A stretch of DNA of 64,000 nt from Canna indica (GCA_034359265.1 CP136890.1:92157501-92221500); one strand, 5' to 3'; positions 51,420 through 63,732 are shown, counted from the stretch's first letter. Notes: a model not told the origin generated them from the sequence alone. A program made the numbers and translations.

Positions 51420-51477
51420 TGGTTGATGCCTATTTTATTTATGCAATTTTGTCTACTTCTTTGATTCTTTATAGTAG
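48268..51477. other. IDD upstream region and intergenic DNA
   Basis: IDD leader and promoter lie at the left end. A GA/CT-rich, then GC-richer block (48700-49200) may belong to the 5' region. From 49250 on the DNA is AT-rich and shows no gene. The part 51240-51477, ending just before the Copia primer-binding site, could be a decayed 5' LTR, but no matching 3' LTR was found. Confidence 0.4.
51380..51419. repeat. (TA)n(GA)n compound microsatellite
   Basis: About ten TA units followed directly by about nine GA units. Confidence 0.9.
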
Positions 51478-51507
51478 TGGTATTAGAGTCAGCCAGTCAG
51501 GTTCCAA

Positions 51508-51897
51508 TAGGAGTGTTCACGGGTCGAATCGGATTGGATTTAGAGAAAAAATCGATTCGACTCGACCAAGTGTAATCGAGTCAGGTCGGGTTGGATTAAA
51601 AAGTTTTCACCTCTAAAACCCGACCCAACCTAATTTGGGTCGAGTAGTCGGGTTTATCCATTTAGGTAAAAAAAGAGTTTTTAATAATATTTTTTAAAAA
51701 AAATTAAAATTAAAATAAATAAATATTTTTTAATATAAATATTTAAAAATAATTAAAAATATAAATAATCGGGTCATCGAATTTCAAATTCTGATCTAGT
51801 TAGGTCAAATTGTACCCGACCCGACCCAAATAGGTCGGGTCGAGTTGGGTCGGGTCTGATTCTCAGGTTCATTAGGTCGACCCAATGAACAACCCTA
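51508..51897. mobile_element. hAT-like MITE in the Copia leader
   Basis: A perfect 8 bp duplication GGTTCCAA lies at 51500-51507 and 51898-51905. Ends are TAGGAGTGTTCACGGGTC and the inverted TAGGGTTGTTCATTGGGTC. The interior repeats GGGTCGGGT-type words in both directions. Removing it restores an unbroken Copia leader between the primer-binding site and gag. Confidence 0.85.
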
Positions 51898-52421
51898 GGT
51901 TCCAATAGGAGAGTAGTAGAACAATGGCTTCTGATAATTTTGTCCAACCTGCAATTCCTCGCTTTAATAGTTGCTACGATCATTGGAGCATATCGATGGA
52001 AAATTTCCTTAAGTCCAAAGAGTACTGGCAAGTGGTTAGTGATGGTGTAGCAGAACTAGAACCATATAAAGTATTACCCAATACCTAGAAAATAGAGCTG
52101 GAAGGAAGGAAGTTAAAGGACTTGAAAGCAAACAATTATCTTTTTTCAAACAATTGATTGTCTCATCTTGGAAACAATTCTTAGTAAAGAAATTTCCCAG
52201 GATATTTGGGTTTCGATGAAGAAAAAATATGAAGGCTCTTCTAGAGTGAAGCGTGCACAACTTCAAGCTTTGAGAAGAGATTTTGAAACTTCAAAAGAAG
52301 GATGATGAATCTACCACTAGTTATTGTGCCGGAACAATGGAGATGTGTAACAAAATGTGATTCCATGGTGAGACAATGGAAGATATATATCACCTTTGTG
52401 GAGAAGATTTTACGACCTTTA

Positions 52422-53563
52422 CACTACAAGAAATGTTATATTTTAACTAGCCATGGGCCCTAGTAAAGCCTTTTAGAGAGGACTTCGCGGGCCCCACATG
52501 TCGCTAGGAAAGAACATGTCGGTAAAGGCATATTTGAAGGTTAGTGAGCATCCCCCGAGAAAAGGTACATGTACCGGTGTTTTCTACTCCCAACAAAGTG
52601 CGTGTAACGCTGGCGATCGTAGGGCCCCCAGGAAAACTATATATTGAGATACCGAGATATCTTACAGTAACAGAAGTGCGCTGGAGATGAGCAGACGCGG
52701 CAGTGGAGATGGTGGAGACGACACAATAGAGATAGCAGAGGCGGCGATGGAGATGGTGGAGACGACACAGTGGAGATGGCAGACGCGACGGTGGAGATGC
52801 AGAGAAGATTAGGGATTAAGATTAGGAGATGGTGCACTATAACACAATCGACCTATAGAAACACATAATTAGAGATAAATTAAATTTTTTGTTTCTAAAT
52901 CTTCATATTTAGAGACTAATAGACACAAAATTTATTCATAATTAGCCTCTAAAAATAGTTTTAGAGTTAGATCAATTAAGTGACTATGAAGATTTAGAAA
53001 CAAAAATATAATTGTCTCTAGTTTTGTGTCTCAATAGGTCAATTATGTTATAGTGGTGGAGAGAGTGACAGATTATAGAGAAGATTAAGATTAGGGATTT
53101 TAATTTAACATTTCTGGGAGCTAGGGCCCCCCAAGAAAACTATTTACCAATGGCTTTTTCTGGAATGGAAAATAGCCCACAGTAAAAGTATTTACCGGGG
53201 ATTCGCCCCCCTAGAAATTAACTATTTTACCAAGGGACGACATTTTTGGGAGTTGAAAATAACCCCAGAAAAACTATTTGACGAGGGCTTTTTTGGGAGC
53301 CGAAAATAGCCCACATTCAAATATTTACTGAGGGTCTCGGCCCCCAAGAAAACTATTTGTTGAGGGGCCACATTTTCGAGAGCCGAAAATAGCCCCTAGT
53401 AAAACTATTTTCTAGGGTCCTAATTTTTTTATTCCAGGGGGATGTTTTATCGGTACATTTGGTTGTAGGCCATCGACTGGCCATCGGAAAAACAATGTTT
53501 TGCTAGGAGCAAGTGCGTGACCCCCATTAGTAATGGTCATGAAATATCATATTTTTTGTAGTG
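52422..53563. mobile_element. Non-autonomous CACTA element inside Copia gag
   Basis: Ends CACTACAAGAAATGTTATAT and the inverted CACTACAAAAAATATGATAT, with a perfect 3 bp duplication TTA on each side (52419-52421 and 53564-53566). Subterminal parts carry repeated blocks of about 60 bp: AAAACTATTT(A/G), then a GAGGG or GGGG block, then AGCCGAAAATAGCCC. The interior has GA-rich GGAGATGG repeats and a nested MITE. No transposase. Confidence 0.88.
52835..53055. mobile_element. Small CACTA-ended MITE nested in the CACTA element
   Basis: Ends CACTATAACACAATCGACCT and the inverted CAATTATGTTATAGTG, flanked by GTG on both sides (52832-52834 and 53056-53058). Same family as 14664-14988, but about 100 bases shorter. 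Confidence 0.8.
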
Positions 53564-54279
53564 TTAACACCAAAGTGGGATTATGTTGTTTGCTCAATTG
53601 AAGAATCAAAAGACATTGATGCGCTTTCTCTTGATGAATTGTAAAGTTCTTTGTTGATCCACAAATAAAAGATGAACCGCTCATCTTCAGAGGAACAAGA
53701 TTTAAAGGCTTCTACCTTTACTCATTCCTCAAGTTCTAGAGGACGGGGGTCGAGGTATAGGTAGAGGTAGAGGTAGAGGTAGAGACGGATGCGATGATAG
53801 TGAAAGAAGTGGGTAGCATCAAAATTTTAGAATTGATATATAGTGGTCAATTTCAAGGCAAAGGTAAAGGCGGAAGTCAACATTTTGACAAATCTAAGAT
53901 AGAGTGCTTTGGATGTCATCGATTTGATAATTATTATTCTGAATGTTATATTTAATCGTCTAACAAGAAGGAAAATAGAGAAACATCAAATTTTGCATAA
54001 TAACATGAGGCTGAAATTTTGTTGATGGCTTATCATAACAATGATGCTCTTAAGTCAGACGTTTGGTACGTGGATACAAGTTGTAGCAACCATACGTGTG
54101 GCAATAAGTCTCTTTTTACCCAACTAAATGAAAGTTTTTAGTTTCCTTTGAGTTTTGGTGATCATGATTATCAAAACCGCAAGTCAACTCATAAACTCGG
54201 ACGATTTTATGATCTCATGTATAAAATCGAGCTGACTCGCACCCAAACTCGGGTGAACTAGCACTATTGGAATAATGAA

Positions 54280-54640
54280 CATCAGTAACAGCTGAAGCCG
54301 TTGCTGAAAACCATCAGTAACGACTTGCAACGGCCCCAACCGTTGCAACGGAGCCGTGGCAGAAAGACGCGTTGTTGATAATTTAGCAACATATCAACAA
54401 CGGTCACTCACGCCGTTGCTAATAATATTATCAGCAACGGGTTTGCCATGGACCCGGTTCTGTTGCTGATAATAATTATTAGCAACGGCCCGCGTGTCCG
54501 TAACAACGCCGTTAGTGAAAGATCGTTGCTAAGTCGTTGCTGTATGACATTAGCAACGGCTTACGATACACTTTTAGTAATGACTTTCCCACGGACGATC
54601 GTGGGAAAGCCGTTGTTGATGACTACAACCTGCAATTGAA
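54280..54640. repeat. CACTA subterminal repeats
   Basis: Dense copies of CAGCAACGG, CCGTTGCTGAT and TTGCTAATAATATTATCAGC in both directions. Similar words occur at 60355-60545 and in copy 1 at 12066-12480. In known CACTA elements such arrays bind the TNPA protein. Confidence 0.75.
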
Positions 54641-54907
54641 AAAATCTAAAAATCCAAATTTTCATTTAATATATTGATACATTATCTGATACATAACTCA
54701 CACACTCATACACTCATACATACACTCATTCACACATCACAAATACACTCAGATATACATCAAAATAATTATACTTATATTTATAATTATCCATAATCGT
54801 ATAAAAACTATTCAAATGCAAATTTGAAGTATCAATATCCAAACAAAACAAATTAATCAAGTATAGTATCTAAGTAACAAAGTCAATATAAAAAATAATA
54901 ATAAATC

Positions 54908-56426
54908 TCACGATGACGATGGAGGATGGTCTGGATCAAATGGCGGGGTCTGGAGTGCTTGGGTGTACACCGGCGTGGACTGACTCAAGGACGATGGATC
55001 AGATGATGCCGAGGGGATGCTTGCTCCGGTATGAGCTGAGATGTTGCGTAGCATAGCATGCATCTCTGCCATCATCTGACTTTGATGTGTGATCGTCTCC
55101 TCTAGTGTCCTTATCCTGGTACTATGATCAGAACTGGACCTGGAGGTGGACGACCGCTCACCAGCATGTGGAGGGGTCGATGCCCCAAGCGGGCCTAGTA
55201 TGGCTCGCGCATGACCACTATATGCAAAACTATACACGCGATCGTGGTCCCAGCCACCTGCAGCCTTGACCCATGCTCATGCGTCAAAGTCCTCGGGGGT
55301 GCCTCCGCGCTGTATCACCGTCTGACTGTAGGTCTCCTATTCGAATTTAACTTTTTGTTTAATATTTTTCATAAAACTTAAATTATTAATAAATAATGAA
55401 TAATTTAAAAAAATATACTTACCATAATGTATGCAGCGCAGTTGTCGATATACTCCTCTCTCCCATGCACTCGACGGTGAGTCCGCTCAAACACCGCCAT
55501 CGGGGAGGGTCGCTGGACAGTCCCGTCGTCCAACACCGTCGTCTACATTTACAAAACAAATACATTAATTAGCATATAGAGTAACAAATAAAATATATAA
55601 TTAAAATTAAGGTATACTTACCATACCGTTCGCGTGCACAATAAATGCAATCGAGCCGCCAGTGTGACGCACCCCTCCCCCCGACAGACGATTTGTAGCC
55701 GCATTCCTAGAAACCTCCTGCCATCTATCCGTCGACCATAATGCCACGAGCTGGTCTCATATATCCGGAGTAATCCAATCGGGGTCGTATCCCCGAGTCT
55801 CTGCGATGTTAGTGGTCCCAACTCGGGTCATTGTCTGGGACCGGGCCTGCCCTAGCCGTCTACTGTACCTCGCCCGGGAAATAGCCTCCAAGGCAGCGTA
55901 AATGAAGGACCTCTAGTCCTCGGCCCATGTATAGCGAGCCTGCAAAATAATAATATCAGTACCAATATTAATGATCATGCATGTATAAAAAAAAATTAAT
56001 ACGTGCCTCAAACTCGCATCATAGCATATCGACGTGCTCATTGGGCACGTGAGACCACGTGGGCCATACCCCGTGCATATATCGTCGAATAGTTGAAGAA
56101 ATGCTCATTGACACTTCTTCTTGCTCAAACCTGCACAACAAAAATAAAATTTAATATTATATTATGATATAATGAATTTTTAATGATTCGTAATTCATGA
56201 TATATTACCGCTCCCCAATCATGCTAATGAATATGCGTGAATCTGCGGCTGGTGGATGCTGCCACCTGTTCGGCCCGCGTGACCGCCTGCGTCTGGATGT
56301 ACTAGCCTGAGCAGTATCATCGGCATGAGGATCAACAACAGAAGAATCAGCAACATGCGTAAGTGCTGGAGTCTCACCGATCGGAGACTCTGAAGCTCTC
56401 CTGCGACGATAACCACGACCAAACAT
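54908..56426 (-). pseudogene. TNPA-like CACTA protein, copy 2, broken
   Basis: Same block order as in copy 1: 56426-56205 (MFGRGYRRRRASESP), about 56130-56007, about 55939-55622 (Ptta/En/Spm block with STDRWQEVSR and RHTGGSIAF), about 55542-55424 and about 55333-54908. The last block includes RIRTLEETITHQSQMMAEMH, a likely short coiled coil partly missing from copy 1. A TGA in place of the Trp of the DIWDQL block (about 55760) breaks this copy; the TAG of copy 1 is absent here. Confidence 0.7.
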
Positions 56427-56507
56427 ATCTGTCGAATAGACATATAATTACATTATTATATATATAGTAGAGATATATTTAATATAAGATATACTTTATA
56501 ATTATTC

Positions 56508-59281
56508 CTCGTCATCTGAGTAATAGTCTTCGAATTCTTCCTCTTCTTCATCTTCTTCATCTCCAACTTCCTCAATTTCATGATCATCATCATCAGCATA
56601 TTCAACTTTAATTGAATTGACGTTGTGTCTGCATCCTCGAGTATTGAAATAATACGATCTATAGAAGGAGGATCATCTTCTTGATAGAAACCATCTGTCA
56701 CATCAGGTATCGACTCATCTTCTTGTTCAATCTCTGAACAATTGAGTAATATATACAAGTGTGCCAAATGATACTCTTCATCGCTTAAGTGTCGAGATAG
56801 ACGGGAACCAAAAGCACGACCAGAGTGACAAAATATATTTAAACGTTCATCCGAATGTCAAACTCCTCCGTCGTCGTTACGTGAAAGACGATCAAATCTT
56901 GTATGTACTGTCGATTCAAAGTAAAATGAGCAAAATGTTGCAATTTCTTGGATGATATACGATTCAGATATTGGTCCTTCAACAGTTGCGGTGTTCTTTA
57001 CTTTTTTCTTCAGACGATTCATGTATCTTTCAAATAAGTATATCCACTGATATTGAACGAGGCCACCAACTCGTGCCTCGTATGCTAAGTGTATTGGAAG
57101 ATGCTCCATCGAGTCAAACAATGTAGGAGGGAAAAATTGCTCCAGTTTGCATATGATTTCAGCAATATTACTTTCAAGTGTTGACATATCTTCGACTCGA
57201 ATGACATTTACACAAATGTTTTTAAAAAATATACTTAATTCAGTCAACGGATCCTAAATATTATCAGGTAGAAGATCTCGAAATACGATCGGAAGCAATC
57301 TCTGCATAAATACATGACAATCATCGCTCTTCATCCTTGATATTTTGCAATTATCGACGTTCACACATCGAGATAAGTTTGAAGCATATCCATCGGATAA
57401 TCTGAGTTCTTTTATCCATTGATAAATATCTTTGATCTGTTGTTTATTTAACACATACGGGTCCTTCGGTTTTAGATATCGTCCGTTGACCTCTTGTAAC
57501 TCCAACTCTGGTCTTTTACAAAGTATTTTCAGATCATGTCGGGCTTTGACATTATCTTTAGTTTTTCCGAAAACATCCATCAAAGTGTTGAAAATATTAT
57601 CAAACATATTTTTTCAATGTGCATGACATCTAAATTATGTCGAATCAGTAATTAACTCCAATAGGGCAATTCCCAAAAGATACTTTTTTTCACCCAGTTA
57701 TGTGTTTGACCAAAGTCTGACACTCTTTCATTCCGACCAAATACTATCTCTGAAAGTGCTGAAACACGTGATAACATTTGTTCACCAGACAACATCGGTG
57801 GTAGCCCATCTCTTTTGACTTTGCCCTTAGTAAATTTATTACGATTCCTTCGATACTGATGGTTAGCCGGTAGGAATCGACGATGACAATCAAAGAATGA
57901 GATTTTTCATCCGTTTTGAAGACTTATTGATTTTGAGTGTTCCATACAATACATACAAGAGAGTCGGCCGTTAGTGCTCCAACCAGACAACATGCCGTAT
58001 GCCGGGAAATTATTGATTGTCCACAAGATCGCGACCTTTAAATTGAAGTTTTGCTTCCGATGACAATCATAAGTGATAGCTCTCTCAGTCCACAATATTT
58101 TCAATTCATCTATCAAGGGTCTGAGAAGCACGTCAATTTCTTTTCGCGGACCCTTAGGATCCAGAATAATCATCGAAAGATAAATAAATTCATCTTTCAT
58201 ACACATTGACGGTGACAAATTATAAACTGTCAACAGCACTGGCCAAACTGAAGAAGGAGTTGCAGAATATCCAAACATACTAAAACCATCTGTGCACAAT
58301 CCCAATCTAATATTTCTAGTATCCCTAGCAATTGAATGATAACATGTATCGAAATATTTTCATGCTTCACTATCGGATAAATGAGTCATTACTGTATCAT
58401 CATGACTTCTTGCATGCCAACTTATGTAGGGGGCGTTTTTTCCGACATGAAAAATCTTTGAAGCCTCGGTGTTAGCAAAAAATACTGAAGCACCTTAAAC
58501 GGGATATTTTTCTGTCGGACGGATTTCTTCTCCTTGTAACGAGGATGTTGACATACACGACATTTATCCAACTGTACATTTTCTTTATAATATAAAATGC
58601 AGTTATTTTAGCACACGTATATTTTTTCGTACCCCAGCCCCAATTTTCTCATCAGTTTTTTAGTTTTATAAAAAGTTGTCTCAAACTTGTTATCAGTAGG
58701 CAGTATTCCATTAATCAATCATGCAATCCGATCATACGCAACCCCACTGATATTACAATCGGTCTTGATGTTTAGGAGCTGTGTCATTGCTGAAAACCTA
58801 GTGTATTTAAGATATCCACCGTTGTAGTATCTGGTAGGACTGACGTCTCAGTAACTGGCCGATCAACATTATCATTCAGGTGGAATTGACCCCCAAGACT
58901 ATCAAGTATCATAGTTCTATAGGGATTAGATTGACTGGATGAAGAAACACTAGCAGAGGAAGATTCATCATGAGTCTGAACGATAGGATTGCTCGACGTC
59001 ACGACGTCACGTGACTCCCCGTGACAAGTCCATAAAAAATATCTTGGTATAAATCCTTTGCTATATAGATACAATGTGATAGTTTCCCGTTCCAAAAATC
59101 GTCCATTCAAGCAAATGCGACAGGGACATCGGATTTTATCACCGACGCTAACGAATTTCCGATTTGAATAGGCAAAATTTAGGAAGTAAGTTACGTCTAA
59201 TCGAAACTCTTTCGTTAAAGCTCCACAATCAAGATGTCGGTACATCCAACTTTGATCAGCCGACATGATTCTGCCAATCAA
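56508..59281 (-). pseudogene. tnp2-type CACTA transposase, frameshifted
   Basis: The N-terminus 59281-58784 carries the transposase-associated domain (QSWMYRHLDCGALTKEF, then KIRCPCRICLNGRFL and YLYSKGFIPRYFLWTCHGE). The tnp2 domain is visible at 58305-57907 (GLCTDGFSMFGYS, FPAYGMLSGWSTNGRLSC). C-terminal fragments 57607-57254 (LELQEVNGRYLKP) and 57247-56858 (FFPPTLFDSMEHLPIHLAYE) belong to the DUF4218-type region, and an acidic tail ends at 56508. Frame changes lie near 58320-58780, 57610-57900 and 57250. It would have cut and pasted the element; it is now dead. Confidence 0.8.
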
Positions 59282-59365
59282 CGATAATTTCTTAGGTTAA
59301 TGCCTTTAGGTAAGATGGTCCTATTCCATTCGGGATTTATATTATTTATATTACACTAAGTATTT

Positions 59366-59498
59366 CTTTTAACCGCTAACTTTATTCTAAATTTCGGCAG
59401 CATCTCCCTACAGTTCTCCAAATACGCATATCATTTGAGCGCGTATCGGAGAACATGAGAGATGCTGCCGAAATTTAGAATAAGTTAACGGTTAAAAG
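59366..59498. repeat. Long hairpin in the transposase leader
   Basis: Arms of about 60 bases (59366-59427 and 59440-59498) pair almost throughout around a loop of about 12 bases. The core AAATTTCGGCAGCATCTCCC on the left is mirrored on the right. It lies just upstream of tnp2 on the minus strand, so it would be in the transcript leader. Confidence 0.8.
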
Positions 59499-59733
59499 AA
59501 AAACGTAAGTGCAATACAAATAATTATATTCTCAAATTGTCCAATCAGGGACAATTCAAGGGTTTTATGTCATATAAAAGATCGTCTACTTCTTTTACAC
59601 GAACATACAACCCCTGAACGGATCTAAGATTTTGCTAAATCATATCCGACTCTTCGATGCATATGTGAAACGTATCAACTCGTCGGATGAATTATTATTT
59701 TTCTAAATGTTTTAAGTCAGTTCGAGTCCATAG

Positions 59734-59888
59734 TGGATAATTCTGACACGAGTCAAAATTAGACGATTCCGGCGGAAGTCCGAAATGGGCGATTCCGGCG
59801 CGAGTCCGAAGTGGACGATTCCGGCACAAGTCCAAAGTGGACGATTCCTGCGCGAGTCCGAAATAGACGATTCTGACGCGAGTCCACT
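59734..59888. repeat. 26 bp tandem repeat in the CACTA element
   Basis: About six head-to-tail units of the form CGATTCCGGCGCGAGTCCGA plus AGTGGA with small changes. Lies in the 5' region of tnp2. Confidence 0.8.
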
Positions 59889-60573
59889 AGGACTACTCCA
59901 GACTAATTAATATTTTAACTAATTAATTAATATAATCTACAATATTTTAACTAATTTAATTAATTAACCTATAATTATTAATCTAAAACATAATATTAAT
60001 CCAACTAAATTAATCTAAAAATTACTCTAAACTCTAACAATTATAACAATTAATCTAAACCTTAAAAATTAATCTAACAAATTAAAAAATTAATTAAAAA
60101 TTAAAAATATATATATAATATTATATAAGCATTTTCGACGCCGGAGTCCAGTGTTTGGACACTGCATAAACCACCAGCCGGAATCCTATTTTAGCAATTT
60201 CAGCCGGCTCTAACAAATAGGGGGTCAGAGGTTGTGAGAAATACCTCGAATCGAACGGGAGGCGGAGGTCAGAACTGGAGGTCGAGGATGGGGCGGCGGC
60301 GTCAGGCAGAGGAAGAGGAAGAAGGGGGCAGGCGCGATCGCGTGTCCTATATAAACTTATCAGCAACGGCGTTCTAACGAACTTAGAACATCGTTGCTGA
60401 GGTAATTAATATCTACAACGGCTCACGTGTCCGTTAGAACTCCGTTGCAGATACAACATATCTGCAATGGCTTGTGCGACCATAAGAACGTCGTTGCAAA
60501 TAGCAACGACTTGAGCGATCATTGCTGATATCCGTTGCTGAAGAACCAATTTCTAGTAGTGTGGGGAAAAACT

Positions 60574-60731
60574 CGGGAAAAGCTCGGTAAACTCACATAA
60601 ACTCAGTCAAACTCGTGGGTAAACTCGGGTGAACTCATTTTGATGATAATGAATATGGATTGAACTTATACTTTTATATTTTATCTTTGAGTCATTGTGT
60701 GTGTTTATGTGAGTTTACCGAGCTTTTCCCG
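60574..60731. repeat. Perfect 23 bp inverted repeat at the CACTA right flank
   Basis: Arms at 60574-60596 (CGGGAAAAGCTCGGTAAACT, then CAC) and 60709-60731 are exact complements, 112 bases apart, starting 12 bases after the CACTA end. The region up to 60830 also repeats GTGAGTTTTGATGATAATGA. It may be another small element that the CACTA entered. Confidence 0.6.
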
Positions 60732-60855
60732 ACCATTAATTTAGAATGCTTCATTATATATGGATTATGTGAGTTTGACTGAGTTTATGTGAGTTTTGAT
60801 GATAATGAATATGTTTATGTGAGTTTTGATAAAATATATATAAGCTCGGTAATGC

Positions 60856-61150
60856 ATGGTGGGGATGAGATCTATAGAGAGGAATAATGCATGGGAGTTG
60901 GTACAACTTCCAAAAGGAAAATCCAATAGAGTTAAATGGGTTTATAAAACAAAGCCGAATACAAATGGTGGGGTTGACAAGTACAATGCCCAACTTGTGG
61001 TAAAGGGTATAAGTAAGAATTTGGTGTACGTTGACTATACAAAGCCGTTTGCTCGTTTTATTAGATTGTTTGATTGGTGTTGTCCATGGTTGGACAAAAC
61101 TCTCGGTCTGGATGTGAAGTCGGCCTTCTCAAATATATGGTCAGTTGCAA
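60856..61150 (+). pseudogene. Copia reverse transcriptase N-terminal remnant
   Basis: Reads IERNNAWELVQLPKGK, then VKWVYKTKPNTNGG, then LVVKGI and VDYTKPFAR, followed by LDVKSAF, the usual order at the start of the Copia RT domain. Sequence after about 61150 is unrelated, so the catalytic YVDD part is missing. Confidence 0.75.
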
Positions 61151-63347
61151 TAAGTGGTGTGCGTTGAACAACTTCTTGGATATGCAAAACAATGTATTAG
61201 AGGGAATAATTATTTTTATTAAGACGGTTATTATATCGATTGAAATGGATATTTGGAATCTAATATTTTATCAGCGGAAATAAAAAACAGTCATTTGCCA
61301 GTAAATTGCTATAAATTAAATATTATGAAAAATATGTGATTTTTTTAAATAAAATATCTATTTCAAAGCAAGTGATATTTGATGCATTTAGAACCATAAA
61401 GTAGGTTTTGATAAAGTAAGATATATACGGGTAATTAATCATTATAAGATATATGAAGGGGAAAACATGCGCAAAGTAAAAGGTAGAAAAAGAAAGTTAA
61501 AATTTAAAAAGGAGAGGTAAAAATATATAGCAGTAGAGAGTTGTATAATATATGTGGTAACAAGTTAAGTCAACAAATTTGAATTGAGTCGGTCAGAATT
61601 TGATGGTTAAATAATAGAAATTGGACGACAATGCAATTAATTGCAGACAGCTTTTCTCGTCTCTGGTGGAGCTTCCTATCATTGTACTCTATATACGTAC
61701 ATATAATTTTTCAGCAATTATTTCAATTTCTAATATCTGAATGCATGCACACACCAACTTTAATACGACGATGATGATTACTATTATTATTACTAATTCA
61801 GCGAGACTTTATATATTTTACATAATTAAAAGAGATAAAAGAAAACCATTAATTGATTTAATTTAATTAAAAAATTATGGACAAATAAATGAAGAGTAGT
61901 TAATTAATTTAATTCGTTTAATGTCATCAGTCGTTATATACACGCACGATCCATACATATCCGTTAAAACCAAATAACGTTGAGTCTATTCAATTCAAGA
62001 GTGTAAAAAAATAACGATCTACACATATCCGTTAATTAATATATATCACTCGTTATATACATGCACGATCCCGATATAATGATAGACAGTGACGTTGTCA
62101 TATCTTCGTCTTCTCCCCAATCAAACAAGGCCCACGTGTTTTTAACCACAATATTGTCATATATATCTTCTGCTAGATAAATAAATTGAGGGAAATTTTA
62201 ACCCACCGATAATATAAATTATAAAAAGTAAATCAACCCATGGGGGCAGAGAATGTCTTCAAAGCTATGCAAAAGGCAAAGTCCAAAAAGCCGAACCGAC
62301 TTTATGCGGAACGCTGTAGCAGATATATAGTGCGACAAAATTTTAATATATATATATATATATATATATAAAGCGGGAAAAGGAATTGCTGGCTGCTGCA
62401 GCCTGCAGCATTTGATCAATTGCCATCGACCCTTTTGATGCAGTACGGAGAGTTGACCCACTGACAATTTGGAGATTAAATTAGTCAAATACCAAAAAAG
62501 CTTTTGTTCAATATTAATTTTTTACATGCATGCATGGATTGGAATGGCGTGGGCCCACGTACGTAGGTCCTGCTGAGGTGGAGCTTAAGATATATGGAAG
62601 ATAACACATGGTGTTTGCACCTAAAGGCGAGATGAGTGTCGCCGAATCCCGAAACAAGGGATGTATATATATATGGTTTAATTGTTGTAGTTTGTCTCGA
62701 TGGGCTTGACCTGCTCCGACCGCACGATTCTGCCTTGTTCTTTTATGCACACGCGTCTGATTCTTGTCTAGATTCCCCTGCTCACTGCTACCAAACAATA
62801 CGCTTGCAGCAACCGGGTCAACTGCGTGCTTTATTTACTGCCTGCATTTTTTCTTTTATTTTTAGTATTGAAAATAAATTAAGTGTGTTGTGGATCCATG
62901 CTTAATTGCCTAGCAAACGATGATGACGTGGCACTTCATTGTTTCAGCCCAATTTATTGTGATCATAGTGTCTAAAGCCCAGCTGCAAAAAAGCCCAATC
63001 TAGCTGTATAATTAATTACATAAAAAAATCAATTACAATAATTAATTACGTATTAACCTGTATAAGATATTTTACCGGTGCTAGAAGAAAATGGAGAAGA
63101 AATAAAGAAGGAAGAAGCGAGATAAAGAAACTAGCTAGAGAAGAAAGAAGTGAGGAAGAAAAGAAAATAAGAAAATGTAAATATACAAAGGTCAGTGCAA
63201 AGATTGGAGGAAAAAAATTAAAAAGAAAAGGGAGAAAAAAGGATAATAATAATAATAATAATACAGGACGCAGAAAATTTACCGCCTTCCATGCATGAGC
63301 GTCCAACACACTCGTGCACCTGTATGCATGCACACGAGTACCCAAAT
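61151..63347. other. AT-rich intergenic DNA
   Basis: No gene recognised. Contains a (TA)n run at 62346-62371 and a short purine-rich stretch at 63080-63260. Small open frames on both strands lack any family features. Confidence 0.45.
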
Positions 63348-63729
63348 CATTTTTATAAGCAAATAATGTTAGAAAACATTATAATTGTGCTATTGAATTT
63401 CATTTTTATAAGCAAATAATGTTAGAAATTTCTAAGATTTTAACTATAGATTTTTGAATTATTCTAGAATGTTTTTAGATTTTATTTGATTTATCTGAGT
63501 TGAGTAATACAAATTAAGTAGGAGCATGAGTTTGATTTCCACTATATATGTACTTGATTTGTTGTTTTAATTATTCTTTTTTGAATGATTCATTGCAAAT
63601 TGTTGCTAAACTATAACTTTTTGAATGATTCTACAATCTCTTTAAAAAAAAATTAGATTTTATTTGACATATCTGATTTTAGTAATAAATCATACAATAT
63701 ATATATAGGATCGTGAGGTTGCTTTCCAC

Positions 63730-63732
<3 letters not shown>
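63348..63732. repeat. Local duplications near the right edge
   Basis: TTTTTATAAGCAAATAATGT occurs twice within about 50 bases (around 63350 and 63402). A diverged longer repeat follows: a TTTTTGAAT(T/G)ATTCTA block with AGATTTTATTTGA at about 63450 and again at about 63617. Confidence 0.6.

Larger units (their letters stand above)
51924..53960 (+). pseudogene. Copia gag remnant (UBN2-type) with zinc knuckle
   Basis: Starts MASDNFVQPAIPRFN, then HWSISMENFLKSKEYW, typical of Copia gag. A stop follows the LPNT segment and more frameshifts occur. The reading resumes after the CACTA insertion at 53564 (KWDYVVCSIEESKDIDALSL) and ends in a C-x2-C-x4-(Y)-x4-C knuckle in which the expected His is not seen. 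Not functional. Confidence 0.7.
54262..60561 (-). mobile_element. Large CACTA (En/Spm) element with both protein genes, copy 2
   Basis: Left end CACTATTGGAATAATGAACA, right end TTTCTAGTAGTG (read inward CACTACTAGAAATTGG). Flanking triplets TAG and TGG agree at two of three. Subterminal CCGTTGCTGAT/AGCAACGG repeats fill both ends (54280-54640 and 60355-60545). The minus strand encodes a tnp2-type transposase, then a TNPA-like protein. The element sits inside the Copia element. Stops in both genes suggest it can no longer move alone. Confidence 0.9.
51478..61150 (+). mobile_element. Degenerate Ty1/Copia retrotransposon, split by nested insertions
   Basis: The primer-binding site TGGTATTAGAGTC (51478-51490) resembles the initiator-Met tRNA complement used by plant Copia elements. 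Pieces follow in order on the plus strand: gag (51924-52421, resumed at 53564), a zinc knuckle (C-F-G-C ... C, near 53910), a pre-integrase start (YVDTSCSNHTCGNKS, near 54070) and, after the CACTA insertion, the start of the reverse transcriptase domain (60856-61150). Stops and missing parts (integrase core, most of RT, RNase H, 3' LTR) show it is dead. Confidence 0.8.
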
